Counted from the first letter of the stretch, positions 1 to 6,794 are shown. The stretch is 10,905 nt of DNA from CAZQGE01 sp964592815 (GCA_964592815.1 CAZQGE010000044.1:1-10905), one strand, 5' to 3'. Notes: a model not told the origin generated them from the sequence alone. A program made the numbers and translations.

Positions 1-26
1 AAAGCGAGGGGTTACCTCGCTTTTTT
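1..26. terminator. Rho-independent terminator hairpin
   Basis: A perfect 9-bp stem (AAAGCGAGG at 1-9 with CCTCGCTTT at 15-23) closes a five-base loop and runs into a T6 tract at 21-26. The T tract serves plus-strand transcription entering from outside the window. It probably also ends the minus-strand gene whose stop codon is at 49-51, but the minus-side U tract would lie left of position 1 and cannot be seen. Confidence 0.8.
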
Positions 27-48
27 CAATTAAAATCAAATTAAAGTG

Positions 49-1509
49 TTAAACAATTTGCTTTTCTCTAAATTCTTGTTCTTCTACTTTAAGTTTTTCC
101 TGTTCATTTGCTTTTTCAACTATCAAAGTTATAATGGTTACCATCAACATAAACGGCATTGGAATAAATGTTCCGCAGTCTATCATACTGTAACCTTCAA
201 AACCAATAAACGCAACTAAGGCAATAAAATTAAAAGAAGATTTTTTGATGTTGGTAAATATGATTTTGAAACGTCCGTAGTATCCGTATATAAACATTAA
301 AAGACCAAAGATACCTGTGCAGGCAATAATTTGGAAAAACGTTGAGTGGAACCAGAAAAATTTTATTACGCTGTCAACTCTGTTGGAGCTTGTATAACCT
401 AAACTTGCACCAAAAGCAGGGAATTGTGAGAAAACACCAAACGCTTCTTTGTAAAGTGAAATTCTGCCAGATGAAATCGAGTCGATGTCTATGCTTTCAC
501 GAGCGTGTAATATTGAATACAAAACATCATTGATTTGCTCCATAAAGCAGAAATATACGACCAAAAGCCCAAGCATTAAAATTATGTAATCCATAATGAA
601 TTTCCATTTATAATCTTTGGTTTTGCATACCGTATAAATAAGTGCGATAGGCATTGTTACAACCGCAAAAAGAATACCTCCACGGCTGTACGTGAGGAAT
701 AAAGCTAAATATTGTGCAAGAGCGCAAACAAAATGAATAAAGCTAAGTTTAGGTTGTTTTAATGCAAGGTAGAAAGAAAATGGAGCAGTCAGCAAAAGCG
801 TCATTGCGACACCGTTGCTTAATTGTGAGCCTAAATTGATAAAATCATGCTTGATTTCAGAAAATTGCATTTCGGGATTGAAGAACATAAACATTATCAT
901 TTCTAAAACCAACAGCATACCAACTGCAGTCATCGATTTTGAAAAATAAAGTTTTATATCGCATTTGCCTGTGTTTATGTAATTGTTAAATATGAAATAA
1001 AATGCTAAAACTCCAAAACCTAAAAGTAAGCCTGTCGTTAATCCGTTTGAATATGTTGATGCTGTAATATTGCTTCCAAGTCCGCCCATAAGCAATGCAA
1101 TGGCGATAGCAAGTTGCGGGAAGAACAATTTTCCGAGTTTCCATTTGCGTTTGTATTTGAAAATATGATAAACAAGGGCTATAAGGAATGGTATTGAAAA
1201 GTAAAGTAAATAAGCATACTTCTCAATACTTGCGCCCTTAGGGAAGACGCTTGTTAGCATAAAAAACGTTGGGATAACGGGCATTGCGTCGTCAAGGAAA
1301 ATCAAAATGAACGTCAACAGAGCCATTGCAGGAATGAAAGCAATTTCAGGAATTGCTAAACGCCAACTTAGTGCTATCAATACAACCATAAAGGCTAAAT
1401 ACCAATATGAATAAAAGAATTTGTTTGCTAAATCAAAAAATTTTTGGAATTTTTTTGGAGTTGTTCCTATTTCTTGATATTCAAAATCTAGTTTAAGTTC
1501 TTTAACCAT
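49..1509 (-). CDS. O-antigen ligase/polymerase-like polytopic membrane protein (Wzy_C family)
   Basis: This is a 486-residue integral membrane protein that probably joins or transfers lipid-linked glycan units at the outer face of the cytoplasmic membrane. About 10-12 hydrophobic segments cover residues 35-460. The family signature is visible: TYSRGG at 273-278 at the end of a membrane helix, then a large extracytoplasmic loop (about 325-385) with SGRISLYKEAF at 347-357 and FPAFGASLGY, then FHSTFFQIIACTGIFG at 387-402, whose His388 is a candidate functional residue. Ligase and polymerase activities cannot be told apart from sequence. In a Gram-positive the product would be a capsule or wall glycan. 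I chose the ATG at 1509 because GGAGG (1514-1518) sits five bases upstream. The in-frame ATG at 1557 lies in the -35 element. The charged Glu/Lys-rich C-terminal tail (465-486) should be cytoplasmic. It stands alone, divergent from the next gene; no other glycan genes are in view. Confidence 0.8.
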   Translation of the reverse strand: MVKELKLDFEYQEIGTTPKKFQKFFDLANKFFYSYWYLAFMVVLIALSWRLAIPEIAFIPAMALLTFILIFLDDAMPVIPTFFMLTSVFPKGASIEKYAYLLYFSIPFLIALVYHIFKYKRKWKLGKLFFPQLAIAIALLMGGLGSNITASTYSNGLTTGLLLGFGVLAFYFIFNNYINTGKCDIKLYFSKSMTAVGMLLVLEMIMFMFFNPEMQFSEIKHDFINLGSQLSNGVAMTLLLTAPFSFYLALKQPKLSFIHFVCALAQYLALFLTYSRGGILFAVVTMPIALIYTVCKTKDYKWKFIMDYIILMLGLLVVYFCFMEQINDVLYSILHARESIDIDSISSGRISLYKEAFGVFSQFPAFGASLGYTSSNRVDSVIKFFWFHSTFFQIIACTGIFGLLMFIYGYYGRFKIIFTNIKKSSFNFIALVAFIGFEGYSMIDCGTFIPMPFMLMVTIITLIVEKANEQEKLKVEEQEFREKQIV

Positions 1510-1528
1510 AATTCCTCCATATTCGATT

Positions 1529-1557
1529 ATTTTATTATAACCAGGGAGCATTGTCAA
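1529..1557 (-). promoter_or_regulatory. Promoter of the O-antigen ligase-like gene
   Basis: Read on the minus strand, a consensus TTGACA (1552-1557) is followed after 17 bases by TAAAAT (1529-1534). Transcription would begin near 1522, about 13 bases before the ATG at 1509. This leaves just enough leader for the GGAGG site and rules out the longer reading frame. Confidence 0.7.
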
Positions 1558-1618
1558 ACTTAATCGTTTATTTGCGAAAGTTTATGCGCAGAAGCGTATT
1601 CAATCTAAAAAATAAATA

Positions 1619-1647
1619 TTGTATTGTCAAATAAATTATGTTAAAAT
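1619..1647 (+). promoter_or_regulatory. Promoter of the YugP-like gene
   Basis: TTGTAT (1619-1624), a 17-base spacer and TAAAAT (1642-1647) form a plausible SigA promoter. A TG dinucleotide at 1639-1640 gives an extended -10. Transcription would start near 1654, about 20 bases before the ATG at 1673. Confidence 0.5.
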
Positions 1648-1672
1648 GTAGAAAAATAGGGAGGTAGTTTTT

Positions 1673-2464
1673 ATGTTGAATTTATGTCTTAGCGCATTAA
1701 ATACTGCTAACTTGATGTCAAATGCATATTTCGTCGTCTTTTTGGTTGTATCAGCGTTAATAATTCTGTTATCAATATTCGGTTCTTTGGTGCAAGTATA
1801 TTTGTATTTCAATTACCATAGGTCAAATAGGCGTCAAAATGCTTTGAATTTGACAGGTGAAGAAACGGCAAAACGTGTGCTGAATAAACTGAATTTACAA
1901 GACGTTCAAGTCAAAAAAGCAAGTTTTATATGGGCATTCTTTTGGGGAAACAGTTATTCAGCAAGAAGAAAAACAGTTTATCTCAGACGTGGTATATTTA
2001 GCAAAACATCATTGACGTCTGTTGCAGTAGCTTGCCAAAAAGTTGGACTTGCTCAAATGGATGCAGAAGGCGACAAGGCTTTCAAAAGCCGTTATTGGCT
2101 TGCTCCGTTCTCACTTTTCGGGCCAACACTTGTTCCATTTTTTATCTTAGCAGGCATAATCGCGGACATAGCTGTGTTTGAAACGTTTGGCGCATTTTCT
2201 ATTGTTGCAGCAGTAATTTCATTGGTTTTGATTATTTTGGCGGCGGCATTTACGTTTGTTCAAATTCCAATTGAAAAGAAAGGTGTTGAATACGCAAAGT
2301 CTTATATGGCTGAACTTTCACTCATCAATTCTGACGAAATGCAAATTATCGACAAGTATTACAAAGCCTACATACTTGACTTAAAGATTGCTTTCATAAT
2401 GAGAATACTTGAAATCATCAGAGCAATTTTGAGAATTTTGATTTCAATTATGAACAATAAATAA
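1673..2464 (+). CDS. YugP/Zn_peptidase_2-like membrane protein with a degenerate zinc site (probable pseudoprotease)
   Basis: The 263-residue protein follows the layout of the YugP neutral zinc metallopeptidase family (Pfam Zn_peptidase_2). It has an N-terminal membrane helix (about 18-46), a LTGEETAKRVLNKLNLQDVQV-like region at 60-80 matching the LTG-E-A-R-L-G-L-D-V pattern, RRKTVYLRRGIFSKTS at 98-113 matching the (D)RTKTVRLS strand, two long hydrophobic segments (145-168 and 174-200), IPIE at 198-201 matching the family LPVE motif, and a hydrophobic C-terminus. Active members carry AHEVGHAIQ; here residues 120-128 read ACQKVGLAQ. His is Gln122, Glu is Lys123 and the second His is Leu126, so zinc binding and catalysis should be lost. 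The frame is otherwise intact, with GGGAGG (1659-1664) eight bases before the ATG, so this looks like a retained non-catalytic protein rather than a decaying gene. A scaffold or inhibitor role is possible but unproven. Family assignment is from memory of motif order, not an alignment. Confidence 0.7.
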   Translation: MLNLCLSALNTANLMSNAYFVVFLVVSALIILLSIFGSLVQVYLYFNYHRSNRRQNALNLTGEETAKRVLNKLNLQDVQVKKASFIWAFFWGNSYSARRKTVYLRRGIFSKTSLTSVAVACQKVGLAQMDAEGDKAFKSRYWLAPFSLFGPTLVPFFILAGIIADIAVFETFGAFSIVAAVISLVLIILAAAFTFVQIPIEKKGVEYAKSYMAELSLINSDEMQIIDKYYKAYILDLKIAFIMRILEIIRAILRILISIMNNK

Positions 2465-2521
2465 GTTGATGATTTTGCTTTTAAGCATTTTTGAAACTAA
2501 AATATAATGTTATAGTATAAG

Positions 2522-2552
2522 AAAATTCCGAACAGACGTTCGGAATTTTTTT
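2522..2552. terminator. Bidirectional terminator between the YugP-like and TetR genes
   Basis: A perfect 12-bp stem (2522-2533 with 2538-2549) closes an AGAC loop. The right side continues as T7 on the plus strand, and the left arm starts with A4, giving a short U tract on the minus strand. It sits between convergent genes ending at 2464 and 2592 and should stop both. Confidence 0.85.
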
Positions 2553-2591
2553 GTTTTTTATCATTTAAGTGTTTGTCAAAAAATTGCTAAC

Positions 2592-3200
2592 TTAATTGAG
2601 TTTGGTAAACAGATTTTTAAGCATTTCAATAATCAAAGACCTCATTTTTCTGTATTCAAGGTAGTTATGGTTGTCATAAACGCATTCGTGAGCATAAGAT
2701 TGCACCATTTCCATTGCAAGATGTACTCTTTCATAAACGTTTTCGTTTTCATAGCCGTTAGCTTTCAAAATTTTTACAAATTTATCTGTTATAGCTTTCT
2801 CCAACGTCATAAACTTTTCATTTATCAAGCTGTCGGTGTATGTCAAAGAATGCAACGCTTCGTGAATTTCAGCATTATTTTTGTGTGTTTCCACCGCTTG
2901 GTCAATTATCTGAGGAATTAAAGTGTCAAAATTAAGAGGAACTGCTATTTTGTTGAATGTCTCAAACACGGGTTCAAATACATTTTCAATATATATTTCT
3001 AAAACTTCAATCAAAATATCTTTTTTATCGTGAAAATAGCCGTAAACAATTCCCGTTGAAACTTCAGCTTTTTTTGCAATTTCTGCCGTGTTAGTGTTGA
3101 AATAACCCTTTTTAGCAAAGAGTTGATAGCCCGCTTGTATAATTCTGTTTTTCTTGTCAATAGAACGTTGTTGTTGCGGTTCTCTTATTGTTTCGCTCAT
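2592..3200 (-). CDS. TetR/AcrR-family transcriptional regulator
   Basis: This 202-residue protein is a dimeric DNA-binding regulator of typical TetR length. The N-terminal domain (about 13-62) has the classic pattern: KKNRIIQAGYQLFAKKGY for helix 1, then TAEIAKKAEVS and the recognition helix STGIVYGYFHDKKDIL at 48-63. The all-helical C-terminal half (65-202) should bind a ligand and dimerise; its sequence is divergent and the inducer cannot be named. The start at 3200 is supported by AGGAG (3206-3210) five bases upstream. The gene is divergent from the feoA-feoA-feoB operon across 187 bases that hold both promoters and two copies of a palindromic element, so autoregulation and control of iron uptake are both possible. 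Iron uptake in clostridia is usually under Fur or DtxR-type control, so a TetR role at feo is inference only. Confidence 0.9.
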   Translation of the reverse strand: MSETIREPQQQRSIDKKNRIIQAGYQLFAKKGYFNTNTAEIAKKAEVSTGIVYGYFHDKKDILIEVLEIYIENVFEPVFETFNKIAVPLNFDTLIPQIIDQAVETHKNNAEIHEALHSLTYTDSLINEKFMTLEKAITDKFVKILKANGYENENVYERVHLAMEMVQSYAHECVYDNHNYLEYRKMRSLIIEMLKNLFTKLN

Positions 3201-3218
3201 ATTTTCTCCTATCGATTT

Positions 3219-3246
3219 ATTATAGCTTATATTTTGAAAATTGCAA
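3219..3246 (-). promoter_or_regulatory. Promoter of the TetR gene
   Basis: On the minus strand TTGCAA (3241-3246), a 16-base spacer and a perfect TATAAT (3219-3224) precede the TetR ATG at 3200. Transcription would start near 3212, leaving a 12-base leader that contains the AGGAG site. Confidence 0.65.
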
Positions 3247-3276
3247 ATTATTGTTTTGTAGTACGTTTATTTTTTG

Positions 3277-3295
3277 AAATATGAAATAAATTTCA
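3277..3295. promoter_or_regulatory. Operator-like palindrome 1 (feo/TetR intergenic region)
   Basis: AAATATGAA, six bases (ATAAAT) and TTCA; the centre TGAAAT-AA-ATTTCA is a perfect 6-bp inverted repeat. The same AAATATGAA-N6-TTCA pattern recurs at 3348-3366. This copy lies 18 bases upstream of the feo -35 box and 31 bases upstream of the TetR -35 box, where an activator or looping repressor could act. It does not fit the 15-base Fur repeat TGA-N-AAT-N-ATT-N-TCA. Confidence 0.45.
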
Positions 3296-3312
3296 CAATA
3301 TTTGAAAAACGC

Positions 3313-3342
3313 TTGACATTGTTTTATTTATTTGAATATAAT
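3313..3342 (+). promoter_or_regulatory. Promoter of the feo operon
   Basis: Consensus TTGACA (3313-3318) and consensus TATAAT (3337-3342) are separated by 18 bases. Transcription would begin near 3349, giving a leader of about 39 bases before feoA1. Both hexamers are perfect, so the promoter should be strong and probably needs repression. Confidence 0.8.
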
Positions 3343-3347
3343 GTAGA

Positions 3348-3371
3348 AAATATGAAATATAGTTCATATTT
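3348..3371. promoter_or_regulatory. Operator-like palindrome 2 at the feo transcription start
   Basis: A perfect 9-bp inverted repeat, AAATATGAA (3348-3356) and TTCATATTT (3363-3371), is separated by ATATAG. It begins at the predicted +1 of the feo promoter, where a bound repressor would block initiation or escape. Its left arm and N6-TTCA spacing match the site at 3277-3295, with centres 71 bp apart. Confidence 0.55.
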
Positions 3372-3387
3372 GCTTATGGAGGAGTTT

Positions 3388-3600
3388 ATGCCGTTAATTA
3401 TTGCGCCGATAGGCAGAATGTTAAGAATTATAAAAATTATGACGGACGAAAGAACAAAAAAGCATTTGGAAAATTTGGGTATCACCATAAATGCGGAAAT
3501 AGAAGTAGTTACGTCAAGTGGTGGAAGCGTCATCTTGATGATAAAGAACGGCAGGCTTGCGCTTGATAAACAAATGGCAACAAAAATTTTGGTAGCATAG
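3388..3600 (+). CDS. feoA: FeoA family protein, first copy
   Basis: This 70-residue SH3-like FeoA protein is a small cytoplasmic partner thought to modulate FeoB. MPLIIAPIGRMLRIIKI forms the first strands, TKKHLENLGI (23-32) is the short helix with the conserved LGI turn, and GGSVILMIKNGRLALDKQMATKILV (45-69) matches the hydrophobic strand and the R-hAh-K-MA-KI ending typical of the FeoA copies that come first in clostridial operons. The start is set by GGAGG (3378-3382) five bases before the ATG. An in-frame extension upstream would run through the promoter and has no ribosome site. The stop overlaps the ribosome binding site of the second feoA. It is more acidic and diverged than the second copy, which suggests the two paralogues have separate roles. 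Confidence 0.88.
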   Translation: MPLIIAPIGRMLRIIKIMTDERTKKHLENLGITINAEIEVVTSSGGSVILMIKNGRLALDKQMATKILVA

Positions 3601-3608
3601 GAGGAACT

Positions 3609-3836
3609 ATGGAAAAGAAACTTAGTGAAATTGCGCTTGGCAAAAGCGGAAAAATCAAGGTAGTTGAAGGCGAAGGAAGAATTAGGCGCAGATTATTTGA
3701 TATGGGTGTTACGCCAGGGGCTGAGGTGTATTTGCGAAAGCGCGCACCTTTGGGCGACCCGCTAGAAGTTACGATACGTGGCTATGAACTCACTCTGCGC
3801 AAATCTGAAGCGGATGCAATAATTTTGGAGGTGTAA
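3609..3836 (+). CDS. feoA: FeoA family protein, second copy
   Basis: This 75-residue FeoA protein has the canonical pattern: a hydrophobic-polar N-terminus with G-K-S-G-K-I-K-V-V (11-19), RIRRRLFDMGVTPGAEV at 24-40 (the R-R-R-L-x-D-M-G-x-x-P-G helix-turn), RKRAPLGDPLEV at 43-54, and GYELTLRKSEADAI at 58-71. These are the conserved LGDP and YELxLRxxEA elements. GGAGG (3600-3604) precedes the ATG by four bases. The gene begins eight bases after feoA1 and ends one base before the feoB ATG, so translation of all three is probably coupled. It is strongly basic, unlike the first copy. Confidence 0.93.
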   Translation: MEKKLSEIALGKSGKIKVVEGEGRIRRRLFDMGVTPGAEVYLRKRAPLGDPLEVTIRGYELTLRKSEADAIILEV

Positions 3837-3837
3837 A

Positions 3838-6561
3838 ATGATAAAATTTGCTTTGGCAGGCAACCCAAACTCAGGTAAAACGACATTATTTAATTCGTTG
3901 ACTGGCTCGACAGCGCACGTCGGGAACTGGCCTGGCGTTACGGTTGACAAGAAAGAGGGTACATACAAAAAATGTGAAAAACATGTTGGCATTGTTGATT
4001 TGCCTGGAATTTATTCTTTGTCACCTTATACACCAGAAGAAGTTATTTCAAGAAACTATATCTTAGATGAAAAGCCAGATTGCGTTATCAACATTGTTGA
4101 CGCAACAAACTTAGAGCGTAATTTATATCTTACCACTCAAATTATGGAAATTGACGTCCCGATGGTCATTGCGTTGAATATGATGGACGCAGTTGAAAAG
4201 AGCGGTGACAAAATTGATGCGGTAAAACTGGAAGAAAAAATTGGAATTCCTGTTATTCCAATTTCGGCTTTGCGAGAAAAAGGTTTGGACGAATTGATGA
4301 AAAGAGCGTATGAAGAAGCCCAAAAACCTCGCAAGGGAACAACGGTTTTGGAAGATAGCTCGCTTATTCATTTGATAGGTGATTGCAAAATTGCGCTTAA
4401 AGCTGAAGGGGTTGATAATGCATTGTTTCACGCAATAAAACTTGTTGAACTTGATGAAATTGAAGTGAAGGCTCACCCGAAAGCAACAATTATGGTTGAA
4501 GAATTCAAAAAGACGTTCAGCGATGACGTTTTCGGAAATGACTTTGAAGCGTTAGTTGCTGACAGCAGATATAAGTGCATTTCAAAGAACTATTCCAACG
4601 TTTTGACCAAAAAGCATAAAAACGAAAAGGAAAAGCTGAGCAAATCGGATAAAGCGGACAAGGTTTTAACACATAGATTTTGGGGTATCCCACTTTTCTT
4701 GATTATACTTTTCTTTGTGTTTCATCTGACGTTTTCAGAGGACTTGCTATATTTAGGCAAAGCGGGAGTTTTCAAAAAAACTGTTTATGCTTACGATGCA
4801 AGCGGAAGCGCAATTACTCAATATTATGACGCAAGTGGCAATGCTTTAACGTCGTTGACGGACGTATCTGGAAATCTTTTGGAGCTTTATGACAAAAGCG
4901 GAAACAAGTACGACGTTTTCTATGACAATGACGGCAAAGAAGCCGAAATTAAAGTTGAAAACGGAGTTGTAACGGAAGTATCTGCAATAGCTTACGCTTA
5001 TGATGCGCAAGGAAAACCAATAAAAAATTTTTACGACAATTTAGGTAATAAGATTGCTAAACTGACAAAAGTTGATGGTGAACTACTGTCACTTTACAAT
5101 TCAACAGGCATCAAATATGAAGCGTTTTATATGTCGGATGGCAAGCTCGCCAAAATTGAGCTTGAAGACAATGGCGAGTTTAAGGAAGCAGTTTATGCAA
5201 GCGACTTAGACAAGTTTTTATCTGAAATAACTGTCAATACGTTTTTTGGATATGAAAAAGGTGTTTATTCTCCTGGTGTAATTTTGTTTAATGCATTAGA
5301 TACGTTGACTTCACTTACAAACACAGCTGCACGACAAGGATTGACAAATGCAGGAGCTCCACAATGGGCAATAGGATTGATATGCGACGGAATTTTGGGC
5401 GGATTGTTTGCAATTTTATCTTTCTTACCACAAATTCTTCTGTTGTTCCTATTCTTCTCAATTTTGGAAGACAGTGGGTATATGGCTCGCGTTGCGTTTA
5501 TTCTTGATAGAATATTCCGTCGTTTTGGGCTTTCAGGCAGAGCATTTATGCCAATGATTATGGGTTTTGGCTGTTCAATTCCCGCAATGATAAACACACG
5601 AACACTTGCCGACCAAAACGAAAGAACTGCAACCATACGTGTTATACCGTTTTTCAGTTGTGGCGCAAAACTGCCTATACTAACGGCAATAGCTGGTGGC
5701 ATAGTTCAAATTTTCAAGATTGGAAACGCTGACGCTATTACTTATGGAATGTACGTTTTGGGTGTCGTTACGGCTATAGTTTCCGTGCTTTTGATGCGTG
5801 GTACAACAATGAGAGGCGAAACAGCTCCGTTTATTATGGAACTTCCGTCTTATCACGCGCCACAGTTCAAAAATTTGATGATACACCTTTGGGACAAGGC
5901 AAAACACTTTGTCAAAAAAGCGTTTACAATCATCTTGGCGTCAACAATAGTTATATGGTTTGTAAGCCACTTTACTTGGGCTTGGACATACGTTCCTGAC
6001 GAACTCATAAACACAAGTATGCTCGCAAGCATAGGTCAATTTATTCAACCGATATTCACGCCGTTGGGCTTTGGTTCTCAGTTGAATAGTTGGGGTTGGG
6101 TGTTTGCGGTGGCAGCGATTACTGGGCTAATTGCAAAAGAAAACGTAATTGCAACGTTCGGGACTTTGGGTGCTTTGATAGCTGGAGCAATGATAGACAT
6201 TGAGGCTGACGGCGGAATTGCAGCTGTTGCCGCTATGATTGGCGCGACTGGAATTACCGTTCCCGCACTTATAGCTTTTATAGCTTTCAATATGACAACC
6301 ATTCCGTGCTTTGCAGCGGTTGCAACGGCAAAGGCTGAGTTGCCAACAAAAAAGAGCTTTAATATGACAATCTTGTTTTGGCTTGGAACTTCATATCTGG
6401 TTGCGACTATGATTTATCTTATTGGTTCTTGGTGGTGGACGTTGTTTATCTTCCTTGCGCTTTGGGCGGTGGCGATAACTTTAATTATTCTGAACTACAA
6501 AGGCAAAATCAATGTTAAGGAATGGTTTGCATTAAAGAAAAATAAAAAAATTAAGGAGTAA
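3838..6561 (+). CDS. feoB: FeoB ferrous iron transporter with an extra tandem-repeat extracytoplasmic domain
   Basis: FeoB imports Fe(II) across the cytoplasmic membrane, gated by an N-terminal GTPase-like domain. The G domain is complete: GNPNSGKTT (8-16), PGVTV (32-36), DLPG (54-57), NMMD (114-117) and SAL (143-145), followed by a helical domain to about 275. The first membrane helix is about 282-300. The transport core has EDSGYMARVAFILDRI (544-559), FMPMIMGFGCSIPAMINTRT (570-589), FFSCGAKLPI (605-614), ETAPFIMELPSYHAPQ (661-676), GLIAKENV (763-770) and TIPCFAAVAT (821-830), so both gate repeats and the conserved Cys580, Cys608 and Cys824 are present. At 907 residues it is long; E. coli FeoB has 773. 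The excess lies between the first membrane helix and VYSPGVILFNAL (476-487), where two 69-residue repeat units (317-454) are inserted. That loop should face outside. GGAGG lies six bases before the ATG. Confidence 0.96.
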   Translation: MIKFALAGNPNSGKTTLFNSLTGSTAHVGNWPGVTVDKKEGTYKKCEKHVGIVDLPGIYSLSPYTPEEVISRNYILDEKPDCVINIVDATNLERNLYLTTQIMEIDVPMVIALNMMDAVEKSGDKIDAVKLEEKIGIPVIPISALREKGLDELMKRAYEEAQKPRKGTTVLEDSSLIHLIGDCKIALKAEGVDNALFHAIKLVELDEIEVKAHPKATIMVEEFKKTFSDDVFGNDFEALVADSRYKCISKNYSNVLTKKHKNEKEKLSKSDKADKVLTHRFWGIPLFLIILFFVFHLTFSEDLLYLGKAGVFKKTVYAYDASGSAITQYYDASGNALTSLTDVSGNLLELYDKSGNKYDVFYDNDGKEAEIKVENGVVTEVSAIAYAYDAQGKPIKNFYDNLGNKIAKLTKVDGELLSLYNSTGIKYEAFYMSDGKLAKIELEDNGEFKEAVYASDLDKFLSEITVNTFFGYEKGVYSPGVILFNALDTLTSLTNTAARQGLTNAGAPQWAIGLICDGILGGLFAILSFLPQILLLFLFFSILEDSGYMARVAFILDRIFRRFGLSGRAFMPMIMGFGCSIPAMINTRTLADQNERTATIRVIPFFSCGAKLPILTAIAGGIVQIFKIGNADAITYGMYVLGVVTAIVSVLLMRGTTMRGETAPFIMELPSYHAPQFKNLMIHLWDKAKHFVKKAFTIILASTIVIWFVSHFTWAWTYVPDELINTSMLASIGQFIQPIFTPLGFGSQLNSWGWVFAVAAITGLIAKENVIATFGTLGALIAGAMIDIEADGGIAAVAAMIGATGITVPALIAFIAFNMTTIPCFAAVATAKAELPTKKSFNMTILFWLGTSYLVATMIYLIGSWWWTLFIFLALWAVAITLIILNYKGKINVKEWFALKKNKKIKE
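4786..5199 (+). repeat. In-frame tandem duplication inside feoB (two 69-residue units)
   Basis: FeoB residues 317-385 and 386-454 align without gaps for most of their length: AYDA-x-G, then YD-x-x-GN, LT-x-V-x-G-x-LL-x-LY, G-x-KY-x-x-FY and DGK-x-A-x-I recur exactly 69 residues apart. Within each unit five YDxxGN-like turns occur, at 319, 330, 341, 351, 362 and at 388, 399, 410, 420, 431, giving the same 11-11-10-11 spacing. The DNA copies have diverged strongly while the protein pattern is kept, which suggests an old duplication under selection. The block has no Cys, His, Trp or Arg and is rich in Asp, Lys, Gly and Tyr. Confidence 0.85.
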
Positions 6562-6565
6562 TGAT

Positions 6566-6742
6566 ATGAACGCTTGGGAAATAGTCTTAATTATTGCGTG
6601 CGTATTGATTGTATTAGGCGTCATTGTTGGCAGTTTTGTAAGAAAGAAAAAAGGCAAAAGCTCTTGTTGTTCTGAATGCTCGTCTTGCCCTTACGCAAAC
6701 AAATGCGCAGATAAATCAAAAAACAAAAAGAATAAAGATTGA
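6566..6742 (+). CDS. FeoB-associated Cys-rich membrane protein
   Basis: A 58-residue protein with one membrane helix (about 5-25, WEIVLIIACVLIVLGVIVGSF), a basic stop-transfer stretch RKKKGK, and a C-terminal cysteine cluster CCSECSSCPYANKC (34-47), then a Lys-rich tail. This is the layout of the small FeoB-associated Cys-rich proteins (Pfam FeoB_associated) found after feoB in clostridia. The cysteines should lie on the cytoplasmic side and may accept incoming Fe(II), but its function has not been shown. GGAG (6555-6558) is seven bases before the ATG. It starts five bases after the feoB stop codon and is the last gene of the operon. Confidence 0.88.
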   Translation: MNAWEIVLIIACVLIVLGVIVGSFVRKKKGKSSCCSECSSCPYANKCADKSKNKKNKD

Positions 6743-6794
6743 CTTTGAAATAAGTTTTGATGATTTGCTCATACCACAATGTAAAATTAGAAAA

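Noticed and set aside
1510..1557. Longer start of the O-antigen ligase-like gene at 1557.
   Set aside because: That ATG overlaps the -35 hexamer; the ATG at 1509 has GGAGG five bases upstream and follows the predicted transcription start.
2529..2542. CGAACAGACGTTCG matches the Gram-positive LexA (SOS) box pattern CGAAC-N4-GTTCG.
   Set aside because: It is the heart of a perfect 12-bp terminator stem followed by T7, between two convergent genes and not near any promoter. The match is best explained by hairpin symmetry.
3277..3371. Classical Fur box.
   Set aside because: The sites are TGAA-N6-TTCA (14-base cores) and do not fit the 7-1-7 Fur arrangement, so I left the regulator unnamed.
3274..3387. 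In-frame N-terminal extension of feoA1.
   Set aside because: It runs through the TTGACA/TATAAT promoter and both palindromes, has no ribosome site, and the GGAGG-preceded ATG at 3388 gives the usual FeoA length.
5265..5702. 145-codon minus-strand frame opposite feoB.
   Set aside because: It lies wholly inside the highly conserved FeoB core coding sequence, has no ribosome site or recognisable motif, and is a shadow frame.
6561..6569. ATG overlapping the feoB stop codon.
   Set aside because: It reads ATG ATA TGA and stops at once. The ATG at 6566 has a well-placed GGAG and opens the Cys-rich protein.
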